Assembly (NCBI GenBank): GCA_964464375.1
Contig: CAYXFU010000015.1
Span: forward strand, 1 to 64,000
Direction: 5' to 3'
From: CAIOZA01 sp964464375
GTDB lineage: Bacteria; Bacteroidota; Ignavibacteria; Kapaibacteriales; UBA2268
DNA: 64,000 nt
Positions 7,322-15,597 of this stretch are shown one piece after another. The notes beneath the pieces are model-generated. The model was not told the origin of the DNA. It searched no databases and saw nothing but the letters and a program-made list of their open reading frames with translations. The stretch's first letter is position 1. Each line of letters opens with the position of its first letter. A program made the translations under genes and the position numbers.

Positions 7322-7411
7322 AACAATGGAATAATTGTAATGTATTGCAACGAAGAGATTGTGGGTTTAACCATTATGGATGCCTCCCAACGGAATGGCA
7401 AAATAAATTGA
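7322..7411 (+). pseudogene. Remnant of a DUF2283 antitoxin gene (3' end only)
   Basis: These 90 bases translate to NNGIIVMYCNEEIVGLTIMD and on to KIN and a stop. They differ by only a few residues from the last 29 residues of the intact DUF2283 gene at 7847-8101, and the DNA is clearly homologous (compare 7322-7411 with 8015-8101). The 5' two thirds are gone and there is no start codon, so this is a decayed second copy lying upstream of the toxin gene. Confidence 0.85.
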
Positions 7412-7556
7412 TGGTTAAAATTGGGACTACTCGAAGAGATAAGACTGCATTTGTTGAAAAAGGGTACAAAAAGAAATAATTTTTTTAGCAAATGTAGCGA
7501 TATATTTCTATTTTTGTTTGAATTTATTGTTGATATTTAGTTCAGTTTTAATTTAA

Positions 7557-7862
7557 ATGGAAATTGTTAAATCAATAGATAATGTTCCAATACGAATAAC
7601 CGATGAAAGATGGAAACATATTTTTGAAAACCATGACGATTTAGCTGGTTATCTTGATGAAATAACAGATGCACTTGAGTTTCCTGATTATGTGATTGAA
7701 GGATATAACAATGCTAAAATAGCTATTCGGATGATCCGTTTAAATAAGTATCTAGCTGTTGTTTATAAAGAGATTTCAGAGGATGATGGATTCTTGATAA
7801 CAGCTTATTTTACATCCAAACTAAAATTAGAAAATGAGGTAATATTATGGCAAGCCAGTTGA
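7557..7862 (+). CDS. Putative toxin of the BECR/RelE-like RNase fold
   Basis: A 101-residue protein beginning with VPIRITDERWKHIFENH and containing VVYKEISEDDGFLITAYFTSK. This pattern recurs in small bacterial proteins encoded immediately upstream of DUF2283 genes, which I recall being grouped with phage-Barnase-EndoU-ColicinE5/D-RelE-like nucleases. His21 and His25 (WKHIFENH), the lysine/arginine-rich middle and the final TAYFTSK strand are candidate active-site elements. Its end overlaps the DUF2283 start by 16 bp, so the two are translationally coupled. Toxin activity is inferred from family and context. Confidence 0.6.
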   Translation: MEIVKSIDNVPIRITDERWKHIFENHDDLAGYLDEITDALEFPDYVIEGYNNAKIAIRMIRLNKYLAVVYKEISEDDGFLITAYFTSKLKLENEVILWQAS

Positions 7863-8101
7863 TTCAAAATGAAATAGAGGAATTTAATTTAATTATACCT
7901 CATTTATTAAAAATGTCCCAGAAGAAAATTTGGATTGATTACGACCAAGAAGTTGATGTGCTTTATGTTAATTATAGAAAACCTCAAAGAGCCACAGATT
8001 CAGAAATGCTAAACAATGGAATCATCGTCAGATATTGTGACGAAGAGATTGTTGGTTTAACAATTATGGATGCCTCCCAAAGGAATGGCAAAATAAATTA
8101 A
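7847..8101 (+). CDS. DUF2283 protein, putative antitoxin
   Basis: An 84-residue protein with the DUF2283 core WIDYDQEVDVLYVNYRKPQ (about residues 28-46) and the C-terminal strand pattern EIVGLTIMDASQRNG. DUF2283 proteins commonly pair with small RelE/BECR-like toxins and are taken to be their antitoxins. The start lies inside the toxin gene (16-bp overlap). A broken second copy of its 3' end lies 435 bp upstream of the intact start, pointing to past tandem duplication of the pair. Confidence 0.75.
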   Translation: MASQLIQNEIEEFNLIIPHLLKMSQKKIWIDYDQEVDVLYVNYRKPQRATDSEMLNNGIIVRYCDEEIVGLTIMDASQRNGKIN

Positions 8102-8145
8102 TAGTTTTATTAAAAAGGAACTTCCCTAAAAGTGACTAGCTTCCC

Positions 8146-11094
8146 CTATTTCCTCACAAACACTGGATAGATCTCTCTGTGAGTGTTTGATATCTCCAGA
8201 CTTATAAAGTACATTCCGTTTGCGGCAAGTGTGCCATCAGTCAGCGTTCCATCCCACTTGTCACAGTAAACAGTGTTAGCGTTACGAGATTCTCCGTCTA
8301 TAAGGAAGCGGACAAGCCGGTTGCTCTCATCGAGTATCTTGATGTTAACTTTCGTCTGATCGGGAATTGAATAGATTATCTCCAGCACATCGCGAGTAGG
8401 ATTGAGCGGATTGGGAGCTACGATGCTGATATATTGTGCTTTATATCCTGCAACGACAGTATCCATCCTCATACACGATCCGACTGCACAGAATCGGAAC
8501 AAAACCGAATCCGGCTGATTTGTAGGAACTCTCCAGATGAACTGCTGATCGATAGCGCTAACTGATCCAACCGAAGCGTAAGTCAGACCACCATCGAATG
8601 AAGCAAGAGCCTCTATTGTATCGCAGGGGAATAAGAAATTACCATATCTCCATTTGAAAACCTTAGTTGGGCAGGCTGTTGTATTAGTGTCCCAAGTCAC
8701 AGGGAACGTAGCAGGTAGTATCATTACAGTATGCGATGCCGAAGTGTCGCTTTTTAGAGCAGTAGAAACGATATATCTAATGTCTATTGAAACATTTGTG
8801 TCTGCCATTGAACAGAAGTATCCATCGATGCAGGGTGCAATTGCTTGAAGCCAGAAGCTGTCTTGTGCTATCTTTTGCTTAGGAAGAAAATCTATCCACG
8901 ATGTATTGACTCTAAACTGGAAATGAACACTGTCATAACATGAGCTTTTACATTTAAGGAAGAAACTTTCTCCGGCACGATAGCTCTGATTCCAGAAAGT
9001 ATCCACAGCGAAAGATTTTGCATTAAAGGTGAAGTCAGCCGAAGTATCAGCCGAAGTTTTGGAACCAATACCCCAAATAACGAAAACACCGGTCTTACCT
9101 ATGAAATTACTGTCAACATTGATGCTTACCTGGTCTGTATCTTTGAGTGCCGGGATTATAGTACCGAGAATAATAGCAGAGTCATTTACAAGATTACCAC
9201 CGATTCTGGGGACAAATTTTACTTCAATTCCCTTGGGATATTTTTGTTTAGCATACCATTTAATGTCTATTTTCTCACCTTCACAGAAAGTTGCGGGGGG
9301 TGATTTGGGTGTAAGTATTTTCAATAATCCCGGTTGTTGCGATCCAATTAGGTAAGTTCCCTTGTTGGTAGTGGCAATAAGGTCGTTCTTTCCGTCGCCG
9401 TCAACATCTGCAACTTCAGCTGAAAAGATGGTTTCATTCGGGAATATTGCTGCATAGACAGTGTCGAAAACTTTACCTGAGCGGAAAGTGTTATCGCTAT
9501 AGTTCTTGAGTCTTAACACTGTTAAATTTGCACCGTCAACCAGAACTACTTCATCTTTGCCGTCGATTTCTGCATCCAGATCATTCACAGCGGCTATCCA
9601 ACCGTTTATCTGCTGAGTGGCAATTGTATCGAACTGCATGAGAAATGAATTTGGTGGCGATACCTTTGGTATTTTTGAAAGCGAAGGACGATAGCGGAGA
9701 ATCATTAATCTGCTCTGAGCTACTGCCAGATTCTTTGTTGTTTGAGCAATAATAATTTCTTGTCCCTTATTGTTTGGGTAATATGGAAGCCATTCATTAA
9801 ATGATGCTCCATCCAGATCTCCAACTGCTATCGACCAGCCATGATTCTTCTTTCCGATAAATGGTTTTAGATCAGTACTCCCGAAAGAAGTTATAGGTGC
9901 ATCACTTGGATCGAAAAGATGAATTTTGGCTATTCCATCGGAACCATCGAAACCGGTATATTCTTCGGAAACGATTTTGCATAAAATGGAATTTCCGGGC
10001 AGATCCATATATTCAGCAAAGTACTGTTTGATTACAGGCTTTCTTGATGTTGTATCAATTAGACTACTAAAGTCAAAATTTCCAAATGCTGCTATTGTAT
10101 CTTGTGTAATATTATAGCTGAGCAAATAGGGATTATTAGATTTTGTCTTCTGTCCCAATTTGTTTGTTATTTCATATTTAGAAGCGTTACTAGTATCTAT
10201 ATCGCAAAAAGTAGGGAGAAGCATTGTCATGTTGTTGTTTCCCATATCCCGGTAAAGAGATGGCGGAGATAAACTCACTATCGGTCCAAGAAGAACGCGG
10301 TTGTTTATGTCGTCACCAATGTCATTAACAGGATAAGCAGGAAGCGAATCTGCTGTGTTGAATAGAGCTATGCCGCGGAAAAACTGATTATTAACTAATG
10401 ATGTATCTATAACCGGTTTGGTCATGTTAACAAGCGCATATATCAGCTGATCGGCACCTGAGCTTTTGCCGAATATAGGAGTTATTGATGCGAATGTATT
10501 TTTTGGAAAATTACGAATGTCCAAAGCAAGACGACGAAGAATCTTAACAGTATCTGGAGCCAGATCGTAGCGTCCAATGAATGCAAAAGTCAGAGAGTCA
10601 AACAGACTCTGATGTTCAATCGATTCGAGACCAATATCGAGTATGTCGTTTGAAACTGAACCCGGAAGAACATCATTAGGACTATAGAGCATTGAAACAT
10701 TCTTGATAAGCGGCATTGGATAATTATTAGTTTTGTGTGTCTTGCCAGTAGCATCGACTATGATGATCTTGCCTCCAACTGCCGCAATAATCTCATTAGG
10801 TGAAAAATTGAATGCAGGATCAAGTTTTGGATTATTGATGATATTCCCAATTAAAGGCTGAACATCGCCATAAATTGAACTGTTAAACCATTTAACCTCG
10901 AACTTATTAAGAGTCTGAGTGCCGGATTTCGTTTTTTGAATACGGGTAGCTTCTGAATTACCGTTAGGAAGCATCCAGTTTGAAGGGCTTGCCAAGAAAG
11001 TCTGTGAGTTGGTTAACAAGGACGACAAAAGGAAACATCCGAGAACAAGTAATGCTTTGTTCAATAATTCTAATGGTTTAACGGCAATAATCAT
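8146..11094 (-). CDS. Large secreted protein with FG-GAP-like repeats and T9SS/FlgD-like C-terminal domain
   Basis: A 982-residue exported protein. ATG 11094 is chosen because the longer open frame begins with TTG; the protein then starts with a hydrophobic signal segment ending near NSQT. The middle has integrin-like FG-GAP/VCBS calcium-binding loops (for example DVDGDGKND and DLDAEIDGKDE), suggesting a beta-propeller. Beta-rich Ig-like segments follow. The last 90 residues (NPLNPTRDVLEIIYSIPD through WDGTLTDGTLAANGMYFI to VFVRK) form a FlgD-Ig-like sorting domain typical of type IX cargo. The ligand or function is unknown; a surface or extracellular location is likely. It is monocistronic. 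Confidence 0.8.
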   Translation of the reverse strand: MIIAVKPLELLNKALLVLGCFLLSSLLTNSQTFLASPSNWMLPNGNSEATRIQKTKSGTQTLNKFEVKWFNSSIYGDVQPLIGNIINNPKLDPAFNFSPNEIIAAVGGKIIIVDATGKTHKTNNYPMPLIKNVSMLYSPNDVLPGSVSNDILDIGLESIEHQSLFDSLTFAFIGRYDLAPDTVKILRRLALDIRNFPKNTFASITPIFGKSSGADQLIYALVNMTKPVIDTSLVNNQFFRGIALFNTADSLPAYPVNDIGDDINNRVLLGPIVSLSPPSLYRDMGNNNMTMLLPTFCDIDTSNASKYEITNKLGQKTKSNNPYLLSYNITQDTIAAFGNFDFSSLIDTTSRKPVIKQYFAEYMDLPGNSILCKIVSEEYTGFDGSDGIAKIHLFDPSDAPITSFGSTDLKPFIGKKNHGWSIAVGDLDGASFNEWLPYYPNNKGQEIIIAQTTKNLAVAQSRLMILRYRPSLSKIPKVSPPNSFLMQFDTIATQQINGWIAAVNDLDAEIDGKDEVVLVDGANLTVLRLKNYSDNTFRSGKVFDTVYAAIFPNETIFSAEVADVDGDGKNDLIATTNKGTYLIGSQQPGLLKILTPKSPPATFCEGEKIDIKWYAKQKYPKGIEVKFVPRIGGNLVNDSAIILGTIIPALKDTDQVSINVDSNFIGKTGVFVIWGIGSKTSADTSADFTFNAKSFAVDTFWNQSYRAGESFFLKCKSSCYDSVHFQFRVNTSWIDFLPKQKIAQDSFWLQAIAPCIDGYFCSMADTNVSIDIRYIVSTALKSDTSASHTVMILPATFPVTWDTNTTACPTKVFKWRYGNFLFPCDTIEALASFDGGLTYASVGSVSAIDQQFIWRVPTNQPDSVLFRFCAVGSCMRMDTVVAGYKAQYISIVAPNPLNPTRDVLEIIYSIPDQTKVNIKILDESNRLVRFLIDGESRNANTVYCDKWDGTLTDGTLAANGMYFISLEISNTHREIYPVFVRK

Positions 11095-11259
11095 AATATC
11101 CAACACACATTATTATAAAGAATACAAGAAGATATTAAGCAATGATTATACCAAAAAAACGGAAAGGAATATCTGACAACGAAACTTCCAATAATTTTTG
11201 CAAACTACCGTATATAATCCGACTTAAATTATTTCTTCAGCAATTGAGTTCTACAGTCT

Positions 11260-12162
11260 ATGAAAAAACATTTTCTATTGTCATTCTGCTCGTTATTGCT
11301 TATTCTTGCTCTTATTTCCTGCAATAATTCCAATCAACCAAAGGATAGAGTTTATTTTGTTACCTCTAATCTACCGTTAGCGTTTATTATTCGCGAAATC
11401 ACTGGCGATTCTGCGTCGGTTATCTCTATCATGTCACCCGGTGAATCTGAACATACTTTTTCTCCATCACCAAATGATATAAAAACATTATCCGATGCTA
11501 AAGGTGTTTTCTACGTATCAGAACATCTCGATGGTTGGTCTGTTAATTTGAATCGAAAAGATAAATATTCATTGCTTGATATTCTCCCAAAAGAAATTCT
11601 GCTCAATTATAGCCATTCCCATTCAGATGAATCTAATCATTCAAATCACGAAGAATCTGTGGATCCTCATTTCTGGCTTGATCCGATTGCGGTAAAAGCT
11701 ATTGTTCCCGAATTAGCAAACATTCTATCAAGACTTAACAAAATTGATTCTACAAAATATCTGCAAAATGCAGAACTACTCATTCAGAAGCTTAATTCAA
11801 TTAACTCAGAATTACAAACAATGCTTCAGTCGTATAAAGGAAGAAGTGTAATGCTGTTTCATCCTTCATTTCTATATTTCCTGAAACGGTATGAATTGAA
11901 CTATGCAGGAGCTATAGAGGAATCCCCGGGTAAAGAACCGACAGCCCGCTTTCTGAAGGAACTTATAGACAAGGTAAAACAATCTGAAATACGAACATTA
12001 TACATAGAGCCTCAACTTCCGGATAAATCGATTAAACCTGTGCTGGAGTCAGCAGGATTGAAGTTCCTCACTCTTGATCCTTTGGGCGGTTATCCCGGCA
12101 GAGACAATTATTTCGATTTGATACGTTTCAATGCTCGTAATATAATCAAAGGATTTAACTGA
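11260..12162 (+). CDS. znuA: Zinc ABC transporter substrate-binding lipoprotein
   Basis: A 300-residue cluster A-I metal-binding protein. It has a lipoprotein signal ending ISC (about Cys21), an early metal His in SEHTFSPSPND, a histidine-rich loop HSHSDESNHSNHEES around residues 125-140, then DPHFWLDP, and later conserved HPSFLYF and IEPQL. The His-rich loop before the DPH motif is typical of zinc rather than manganese binders. It captures zinc outside the inner membrane and hands it to the permease. It is the first gene of a tight three-gene operon (1 bp to the next). Confidence 0.9.
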   Translation: MKKHFLLSFCSLLLILALISCNNSNQPKDRVYFVTSNLPLAFIIREITGDSASVISIMSPGESEHTFSPSPNDIKTLSDAKGVFYVSEHLDGWSVNLNRKDKYSLLDILPKEILLNYSHSHSDESNHSNHEESVDPHFWLDPIAVKAIVPELANILSRLNKIDSTKYLQNAELLIQKLNSINSELQTMLQSYKGRSVMLFHPSFLYFLKRYELNYAGAIEESPGKEPTARFLKELIDKVKQSEIRTLYIEPQLPDKSIKPVLESAGLKFLTLDPLGGYPGRDNYFDLIRFNARNIIKGFN

Positions 12163-12163
12163 T

Positions 12164-12916
12164 TTGTCCAATTCTGTAGAAATATCGTCTCTTACAGTTC
12201 AGTTTGGTTCGCATACTGCACTCAAGGACATAGATCTGACTATCAAAACAGGTGAGTTTATATCCGTGATAGGTCCTAATGGTGGCGGCAAATCAACACT
12301 CGTCCGATTGATTCTTGGTCTTATACAGCCAAATTCAGGAACAATAACTGTTTTCGGTAAGAAACCATCGGATCTTCCATCGGATGCCTTCGGGTATGTG
12401 CCACAGATCAAAACAGCTGACAGAAGTTTCCCTGCCTTGCCGATTGAACTTGTAGCTTCCGGACTTACTTCGACATGGCCCTCAAAAGTAAAAGGAGAAT
12501 TAAAAGAAAAAGCACTCAATGCATTGAAAACTGTTGGTGCAGAGCATCTTGCCGATCGTCCTTTAAGCAGGCTTTCCGGTGGAGAATTACAAAGGATATA
12601 TCTTGCAAGGAGTATTGTCCGCAACCCAAAGATTCTAATTTTGGATGAACCGGCAACTGGTTTCGATTCGACTGCAGAAATGGATTTGAACAAAACAATT
12701 GAAAATATACATAAAATATCGGATACAACTATTATCATGGTTACCCACGACTGGGAATCAGCATTCCATCATTCGGACAGGGTTGCTGTTCTTAATACAA
12801 GCCTTCTCTGCTGTGACACTCCTGACTCAGCATTTAGCGAGGATGCTCTCAGGGTGGCATTCGGACATATCGGGCATACACATGAAATGCTTTTCGGGGC
12901 AAAGCACCACCACTGA
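12164..12916 (+). CDS. znuC: Zinc ABC transporter ATP-binding protein
   Basis: A 250-residue ABC ATPase. Walker A is GPNGGGKST (about residues 37-45), signature LSGGELQR, Walker B KILILDEP, and the switch histidine lies in MVTHDW. The C-terminus ends in a histidine cluster (GHTHEMLFGAKHHH), which may sense or buffer zinc. The start is TTG at 12164, one base after the znuA stop. Its stop overlaps the znuB ATG. It powers import through ZnuB. Confidence 0.92.
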   Translation: MSNSVEISSLTVQFGSHTALKDIDLTIKTGEFISVIGPNGGGKSTLVRLILGLIQPNSGTITVFGKKPSDLPSDAFGYVPQIKTADRSFPALPIELVASGLTSTWPSKVKGELKEKALNALKTVGAEHLADRPLSRLSGGELQRIYLARSIVRNPKILILDEPATGFDSTAEMDLNKTIENIHKISDTTIIMVTHDWESAFHHSDRVAVLNTSLLCCDTPDSAFSEDALRVAFGHIGHTHEMLFGAKHHH

Positions 12917-13728
12917 TGCAGGAAATAATCAACATATTGCAAATGCCATTTATTCAGCGGGCTCTCATAGCAGGGATCGTTGTCGGTTTTCTCGGAAGTT
13001 TCTATGCTGCATTTGTGGTTCAGCGACGCATGAGCTTTCTAGGCGATGGATTAGCACATTCAGCTTTTGGCGGAATTGCTCTTGGTCTTCTGATTGGTAC
13101 AGAACCAATGTGGATTGCTTTACCGGCAACGGTGATTGTAGCTCTCGCTATAACCTGGCTAAAAGAGAAAACCGAGCTGGGAAGTGACACTGCGATAGGA
13201 ATTTTCTTTGCAGTATCTATGGCTTTGGGTATCATTTTTCTAGCGTTAAAGAAGAATTACTCAGTCGATGCTTTCACATATCTATTCGGGTCTATTCTGA
13301 TGGTGCAGGCGGTTGATCTGTATGCTTCGATCATTCTTGCTATAGCTACGATTTTAATTTCAGTGAAATACTGGCACAGATGGGCTTATGCGACTTTTGA
13401 CACAGAACTGGCTAAGTCCGACAGACACAATGTCCGATTCGATGACTACCTTCTGTCGGTGATGATAGCTCTAACGATAGTGTTTTCGATAAAGCTGGTG
13501 GGAATTGTTTTGATTGCTGCATATCTTGTAATCCCTGCTGCCGCATCAAGACTGATCAGCAGGACATTCTATTCGATGACAGTACTATCCATAATTTTTG
13601 GTATTACGGCTTCTGTTGCTGGGTTGTTTCTTTCAGTTATATTCGATCTCCCAAGCGGAGCAGTAATTATCCTCACTCAGGCATTCATCTTTTTCTTGGC
13701 ACTCATCTACAGTAGGATCAGGAAATAA
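12916..13728 (+). CDS. znuB: Zinc ABC transporter permease
   Basis: A 270-residue inner-membrane protein with about eight hydrophobic helices, starting at a TGATG overlap with znuC. It contains the family pattern FLGDGLAHSAFGGIALG (about residues 41-57), the LGSDTAIGIFF segment and the C-terminal region LVGIVLIAAYLVIPAAASRL that contacts the ATPase. It forms the channel of the ZnuABC importer. An orphan sorting-domain fragment lies in the same reading frame 12 bp past the stop. Confidence 0.92.
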   Translation: MQEIINILQMPFIQRALIAGIVVGFLGSFYAAFVVQRRMSFLGDGLAHSAFGGIALGLLIGTEPMWIALPATVIVALAITWLKEKTELGSDTAIGIFFAVSMALGIIFLALKKNYSVDAFTYLFGSILMVQAVDLYASIILAIATILISVKYWHRWAYATFDTELAKSDRHNVRFDDYLLSVMIALTIVFSIKLVGIVLIAAYLVIPAAASRLISRTFYSMTVLSIIFGITASVAGLFLSVIFDLPSGAVIILTQAFIFFLALIYSRIRK

Positions 13729-13740
13729 TATGTGCTTCAG

Positions 13741-13913
13741 ATGGACTCCACCTGTCAGGTTGGGTCCATCAAAATCTATAATGTATTCGATCAAACTGTA
13801 TTCTCCGTAGGGCAATTCATGAATTGCCCCTACAAATCGATGTGTCTGTAGTTTCTTCTGGTATCTATTTAGTAAGGGTAGGAGCTTCGGTTCAAAAGTT
13901 TATAAAACTTTAA
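13741..13913 (+). pseudogene. Orphan T9SS sorting-domain fragment with a one-base frameshift
   Basis: Frame 1 from 13741 reads MDSTCQVGSIKIYNVFDQ and continues to VFSVG, then hits a stop. After a one-base shift the sequence continues as LQIDVSVVSSGIYLVRVG and KFIKL with a stop at 13911-13913. This is the typical last 57 residues of a type IX cargo protein without any passenger. The shift maps to 13807-13833, a palindrome whose left arm has GGG where the right arm predicts GGGG; adding that G would restore one continuous frame. A second palindrome (13741-13769) lies at its start. Confidence 0.8.
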
Positions 13914-13927
13914 ATTACAAATTTCTT

Positions 13928-15439
13928 CTAAGCTTCTGTTGACAGCTTGGTTGAGTGCTCATCGATCTCCACAGGATAGTTACCGTCGAAGCAGGCGGTG
14001 CAGTAGCCGATTCCAGGTTCATGGGGCACAGATTCGAGAAGCTTCTTCATCGATAGATAATGAAGAGTATCTACCCCTATTGCTTTTCCAATTTCTTCTT
14101 CATTCTTGTAATCATTTGCTATTAGTTCTTCTCTGCTTGGGAAGTCCATTCCATAGTAGCAAGGGAACTTTATAGGTGGCGATGTAATGCGCATGTGCAA
14201 TGCTTTTGGTTTAGCCTCGCGGATAAGTTTAATAAGCGATTTCGATGTTGTGCCTCTAACGATTGAGTCATCGATGACAACAATCGGACGATGCTCGATA
14301 ACACCTTTGACCGGATTGAACTTCACCTTCACTTTAAATTCGCGGTTGTCCTGACCAGGAGCGATGAACGTCCTGCCGACATAGTGGCTTCTTATCAATC
14401 CTATCTCGAAAGCTGTGGAATAATAGTCCCTGCCGTTGACACGTGCAAAACCAAGTGCTGCAGTGTTTCCGCTGTCCGGCACTCCGAATGCAATTACCTT
14501 CTGACCATCGGGATCCATAACGGGACTTTCGACTGCGAGATTCTTGCCAAGTTTGCGGCGAACCTTGTCCACATTGTGGTCGAATATCTTGCTGTCGGGT
14601 CTGGAGAAATAAATATATTCAAATATGCAATGTCTTGATTCTGGCTTCTGGTCAAGTATTTTGTAGCTTTCCATAATACCCGTCTCGACGGTTTTCTTGT
14701 CGATTACCACTACTTCATTATGCTCAATTGTGCGGACATATTCTGCACCGAGTATGTCGAATGCGCAGGTTTCGGAAGCCACTATGTAGGCGTCTCCTTG
14801 TTCTGTCTTGATTTTACCAATGCTGAGCGGACGGAATCCGTGCGGATCGCGTGCGGCAATGAGGCTATCCTCAGTCATAAGAACCAGTGAATAAGCACCC
14901 CGCACAGTTCTGAGTGCTTCAAGTACCTGTTCTTTAGCTCCTTTTTTCTTGCTGCGGGCGATCAGATGCAGAAATGTTTCTGTATCGGATGTAGTCTGGA
15001 ATATTGCTCCCTCTTCCTCCAGCTGTTTGCGCAAGGTCATCGTGTTTGTGAGATTACCGTTGTGAGCCAGCGAGAGAATGCCGCCATGATAGGTGATAGT
15101 GAAAGGCTGGATGTTAGCTCGTTTGGACGAACCTGTCGTTGAGTAACGGTTGTGAGCTATGGCTGTATCGCCTTTCAGAACATCGGTCAGTATCTTTGGA
15201 TCGGAGAAGACATCGAGCACGAGCCCTTCACCCTTTGTATAAGCAAATCGCTTTTTCTTTCTTTCTTCATCGTAGTAAAAAGTGGTGATTCCGGCGGCTT
15301 CCTGACCTCTGTGCTGAAGAGAATGAAGCCCATAATACGCCATGATTGAAGCCTGAGGATGATTGAAAACGCCGACAACCCCGCAATTACTCTTAGGCTT
15401 ATCGATTTCGCGGTCTTTATTCTGGTCTGTTTGGGACAT
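13928..15439 (-). CDS. purF: Amidophosphoribosyltransferase
   Basis: Catalyses the first committed step of purine synthesis: glutamine plus PRPP to phosphoribosylamine. The N-terminal glutaminase nucleophile is Cys19 in SNCGVVGVFNHPQA, preceded by an 18-residue extension that may be a propeptide. The PRPP-binding loop is VVIDDSIVRGTTSKSLIKL. Cysteines near the C-terminus (CYYGMDFPS and GYCTACFDG) suggest the iron-sulfur-cluster type, as in Bacillus. The length of 503 residues is normal. It stands alone, not in a pur cluster. Confidence 0.95.
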   Translation of the reverse strand: MSQTDQNKDREIDKPKSNCGVVGVFNHPQASIMAYYGLHSLQHRGQEAAGITTFYYDEERKKKRFAYTKGEGLVLDVFSDPKILTDVLKGDTAIAHNRYSTTGSSKRANIQPFTITYHGGILSLAHNGNLTNTMTLRKQLEEEGAIFQTTSDTETFLHLIARSKKKGAKEQVLEALRTVRGAYSLVLMTEDSLIAARDPHGFRPLSIGKIKTEQGDAYIVASETCAFDILGAEYVRTIEHNEVVVIDKKTVETGIMESYKILDQKPESRHCIFEYIYFSRPDSKIFDHNVDKVRRKLGKNLAVESPVMDPDGQKVIAFGVPDSGNTAALGFARVNGRDYYSTAFEIGLIRSHYVGRTFIAPGQDNREFKVKVKFNPVKGVIEHRPIVVIDDSIVRGTTSKSLIKLIREAKPKALHMRITSPPIKFPCYYGMDFPSREELIANDYKNEEEIGKAIGVDTLHYLSMKKLLESVPHEPGIGYCTACFDGNYPVEIDEHSTKLSTEA

Positions 15440-15558
15440 ATTTATTTTTCCGGTATGAAAAAATCACAAATTATCTAAATTCGCTGATAATTTATCAACA
15501 TTTAGAAACTGCATTGACGAATTTACTGATAAAAATGTTTAGGGAGGTGGGAAATGTT

Positions 15559-15591
15559 AGATGTCCAACACCTTTGAGGTGTTAGACATCT
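15559..15591. terminator. Strong hairpin downstream of the beta-propeller gene (repeat-like)
   Basis: AGATGTCCAACACCT and AGGTGTTAGACATCT form a 15-bp stem (one C-A mismatch) with a 3-nt TTG loop, ending 7 bp before the minus-strand gene's stop. It may act as a terminator. Its form also fits a dispersed palindromic element. Confidence 0.5.
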
Positions 15592-15597
15592 GGTGGT

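Noticed and set aside
7297..7479. Open frame of 60 codons after tRNA-Thr
   Set aside because: It runs out of frame through the DUF2283 remnant; the real homology is in another frame, so it is not a gene.
12199..12738. 179-codon open frame opposite znuC
   Set aside because: Antisense shadow of a highly conserved ABC ATPase gene.
13741..13913. C-terminal extension of ZnuB by stop-codon readthrough
   Set aside because: The frames agree, but a permease needs no sorting domain, the fragment is frameshifted, and a one-in-three frame match is easily chance.
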